This document shows positions 4,920 through 6,458 of a DNA stretch of 6,458 bases, in pieces; positions within the stretch are counted from its first letter, which is position 1; each line of letters opens with the position of its first letter. Below the pieces are notes generated by a model, which did no database searches, was not told where the DNA came from, and saw only the letters and a list, made by a program, of their open reading frames with translations. This DNA comes from an uncultured Erysipelotrichaceae bacterium (GTDB lineage Bacteria > Bacillota_I > Bacilli_A > Erysipelotrichales > Erysipelotrichaceae), in contig CADBMY010000096.1 in the NCBI GenBank assembly GCA_902795905.1, positions 1 to 6,458 of the forward strand, in the 5' to 3' direction. Position numbers and translations under genes: made by a program.

Positions 4920-6252
4920 GTATTTTGGAACGGACGGCATCCGCGGTAAGGCAAATGTAACCTTAACGGCAGAAAGAGCGTTTATTGTCGGTCGGTATAT
5001 CGGCTGGTATTTCAGCCGGGAAAAGAAACAGAAGATCGTTATCGGTAAGGACACAAGACTGTCCAGTGACATGCTGGAGAGTGCTCTCGCAGCCGGTATT
5101 GCCAGTGAAGGCTGTGACGCCTACCTGGTTGGCTACGGTCCGACACCGATGATCTCGTATCTGGTGCAGAAAGAGGATTTCTGCTGCGGTGCGATGATCA
5201 GTGCCAGCCACAATCCGTTCTATGACAATGGTATCAAGCTGTTCTCCAAAGACGGACTGAAGATCTCTTCCGATGTTGAAGACCTGATCGAAGAATATAT
5301 TGACGGAAAGACATCACTGACGTTTAAGACCGATGATCAGATCGGTAAGGTCATCCCGTATCATCAGGGTCTGGAAGATTATATCGACTGGATCTGCAGG
5401 GAATTCCCTCTGGATCTTTCCGGTTACCGTCTGGCTGCTGACTGTGCCAACGGTTCCAGCAGTGTGACAGCTGAACGTGTGCTGAAGGCACTTGGCGCGG
5501 ATGTACATGTGATCAACAGTACACCTGACGGTATTAATATCAATACGAAATGCGGCTCTACACATCCGGAGATGCTGCAGGAGACGGTAAGAAACGGTGA
5601 GTATGATCTCGGTCTTGCCTTTGATGGTGATGCCGACAGAATGATCCTTGTTTCGCCGTCCGGAGAACTGATCACAGGTGACCATGTGCTGTATGTTACC
5701 GGTAAGTATTTCCGTGACCGCGGTCAGCTCTCGAATAATACGGTCGTTACGACTGTCATGGCAAACCTCGGTCTCTTCAAGGCAATGGAAAGAGAGAATA
5801 TCCGGGTTGCGTCTACGCAGGTCGGTGACAAATATGTCTATGAGAAGATGTGCCAGGAAGGTGATATTGTCGGCGGCGAACAGTCCGGACATATTATCTT
5901 CAGTGAACATGAAACGACCGGTGACGGTCTTGTGACTGCTCTGTTGTTCCTGAAGATCATGAAGGAGACAGGAAAGACGGCTGCTGAACTCTGTGAAGGA
6001 CTGAAGATCTATCCGCAGCTGCTGGTCAATGTTAAGGTATCCGACAAGGAAGAAGCCATGAACGATGCTGATGTTGCGGCTGCGATCGCACAGGTCAATG
6101 AGGAACTCCACGGCAACGGACGTCTTCTTGTCAGACCCAGCGGTACGGAACCTCTGGTCAGAGTCATGGCTGAAGCGGAAACCGATGAGATCTGCTTTGA
6201 GGAAGTAGAAAAGATCGCGAAGATCGTACGCGAAAAGTACGGCATTAATTAA
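4912..6252 (+). CDS. glmM: Phosphoglucosamine mutase GlmM
   Basis: Converts glucosamine-6-phosphate to glucosamine-1-phosphate, the step toward UDP-GlcNAc for peptidoglycan; cytosolic. In B. subtilis, Listeria and others GlmM also binds CdaA and inhibits it. Length 446 residues, as expected. All four domain signatures of alpha-D-phosphohexomutases are intact: the phosphoserine loop ISASHNP (96-102) with catalytic Ser99, the metal loop DGDADR (238-243), the sugar-binding loop GGEQSGH (321-327) and the phosphate-binding loop RPSGTEPLVRV (408-418). The start at 4912 gives the standard MGKYFGTDGIRG; an in-frame ATG at 4858 would add 18 unrelated residues lying within cdaR. The 8-nt overlap with cdaR implies translational coupling. 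The stop codon lies inside a 28-bp palindrome. Confidence 0.97.
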   Translation: MGKYFGTDGIRGKANVTLTAERAFIVGRYIGWYFSREKKQKIVIGKDTRLSSDMLESALAAGIASEGCDAYLVGYGPTPMISYLVQKEDFCCGAMISASHNPFYDNGIKLFSKDGLKISSDVEDLIEEYIDGKTSLTFKTDDQIGKVIPYHQGLEDYIDWICREFPLDLSGYRLAADCANGSSSVTAERVLKALGADVHVINSTPDGININTKCGSTHPEMLQETVRNGEYDLGLAFDGDADRMILVSPSGELITGDHVLYVTGKYFRDRGQLSNNTVVTTVMANLGLFKAMERENIRVASTQVGDKYVYEKMCQEGDIVGGEQSGHIIFSEHETTGDGLVTALLFLKIMKETGKTAAELCEGLKIYPQLLVNVKVSDKEEAMNDADVAAAIAQVNEELHGNGRLLVRPSGTEPLVRVMAEAETDEICFEEVEKIAKIVREKYGIN

Positions 6253-6273
6253 GGCGTATATACGCCTTAATTA
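6246..6273. terminator. Perfect 28-bp palindrome at the end of glmM, possible weak terminator
   Basis: The sequence is its own reverse complement around 6259/6260 and could form a 12-bp hairpin with an ATAT loop. It includes the glmM TAA stop (6250-6252). What follows (TTAGGTGGGG) is not a proper U tract, so termination would be weak. Alternatives are an attenuating or mRNA-stabilising hairpin, or an operator for a dimeric regulator. The confidence given is for the terminator role; the palindrome itself is certain. Confidence 0.45.
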
Positions 6274-6275
6274 TT

Positions 6276-6281
6276 AGGTGG
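6276..6281 (+). promoter_or_regulatory. Ribosome binding site of the response regulator gene
   Basis: AGGTGG (6276-6281, one mismatch to AGGAGG) lies 7 nt before ATG at 6289 and three bases after the palindrome. A hairpin there could affect access to it. Confidence 0.7.
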
Positions 6282-6288
6282 GGAAAGA

Positions 6289-6458
6289 ATGAAAAAAGTA
6301 ATAGGTATCGTTGAGGATGAACGTGATCTGAATGAACTGGTCAGGCATTATCTGGAAAACGAGGGATATGAAGTCAGGGCATATCTGACTTTTGATGAAG
6401 CAGCCATACATACAGCAGATGAAGATGTACATCTCTGGATCCTGGATATCATGCTGGG
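6289..6458 (+). CDS. Response regulator, receiver domain (partial, runs off the window)
   Basis: Only the first 56 codons and two bases are present. Seen: the N-terminal strand MKKVIGIVEDE with the acidic pair Glu9/Asp10 that binds Mg2+, and the hydrophobic strand HLWILDIML with Asp53 as the expected phosphoacceptor. These match the CheY-like receiver fold. The output domain lies beyond the window; an OmpR/PhoB-type DNA-binding regulator is the commonest possibility for such a sequence but cannot be shown. The gene follows glmM by 36 bp on the same strand, separated by the palindrome. No convincing promoter is visible, so it may be transcribed by read-through from the cdaA operon. A sensor kinase gene may follow. 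Confidence 0.88.
   Translation, partial: MKKVIGIVEDERDLNELVRHYLENEGYEVRAYLTFDEAAIHTADEDVHLWILDIML

Noticed and set aside
5314..6111. Minus-strand open frame of 265 codons opposite glmM
   Set aside because: Covers conserved GlmM coding sequence and shows no recognisable family motif; a shadow frame.
6257..6262. TATATA inside the palindrome as a -10 for the response regulator
   Set aside because: No -35-like hexamer at 16-18 nt upstream and no TG extension, and the AT run is explained by the palindrome's symmetry.

Overview
The window looks like ordinary chromosomal housekeeping DNA from a low-to-mid GC Gram-positive bacterium (Bacillota). The main reasons are a cdaA-cdaR-glmM operon, which is typical of that phylum, strong AGGAGG-type ribosome sites, UUG and GUG starts, a genomically encoded tRNA CCA end, and TGA used as stop while Trp is TGG (standard code). 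Affiliation with the Erysipelotrichia is only a guess. I see no mobile element, CRISPR array or clear sign of horizontal transfer.

Left part, minus strand (2-675): a tRNA-Thr(GGT) gene with its own likely promoter sits just downstream of maf, a nucleotide pyrophosphatase gene. The maf promoter -10 lies so close to the ATG that the mRNA is probably leaderless. Right of maf, a 78-bp divergent promoter region drives a plus-strand gene (754-1668) for a conserved nucleotidyltransferase of unknown substrate. That gene ends in a good intrinsic terminator (1673-1694).

Central and right part, plus strand (1759-6252): cdaA, cdaR and glmM form a tightly packed operon with start/stop overlaps of 1 and 8 nt. 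CdaA is the membrane diadenylate cyclase that makes c-di-AMP, CdaR is its membrane-anchored YbbR-domain regulator, and GlmM makes glucosamine-1-phosphate for peptidoglycan and is a known inhibitory partner of CdaA in other species. The operon is canonical, but the two membrane proteins are not. CdaA is about twice the usual length, with a C-terminal cytoplasmic extension of about 315 residues that contains 12-residue tandem repeats, a Pro/Glu/Gln tract and a distinct tail. CdaR has an extra N-terminal cytoplasmic segment of about 60 residues before its transmembrane helix. This pair of extensions is the most interesting signal in the window.

After glmM comes a perfect 28-bp palindrome that includes the glmM stop codon, then the first 56 codons of a response regulator (6289 to the window edge). 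glmS, which follows glmM in Bacillus subtilis, is not the next gene here. There is no gene-free stretch longer than 300 bases.
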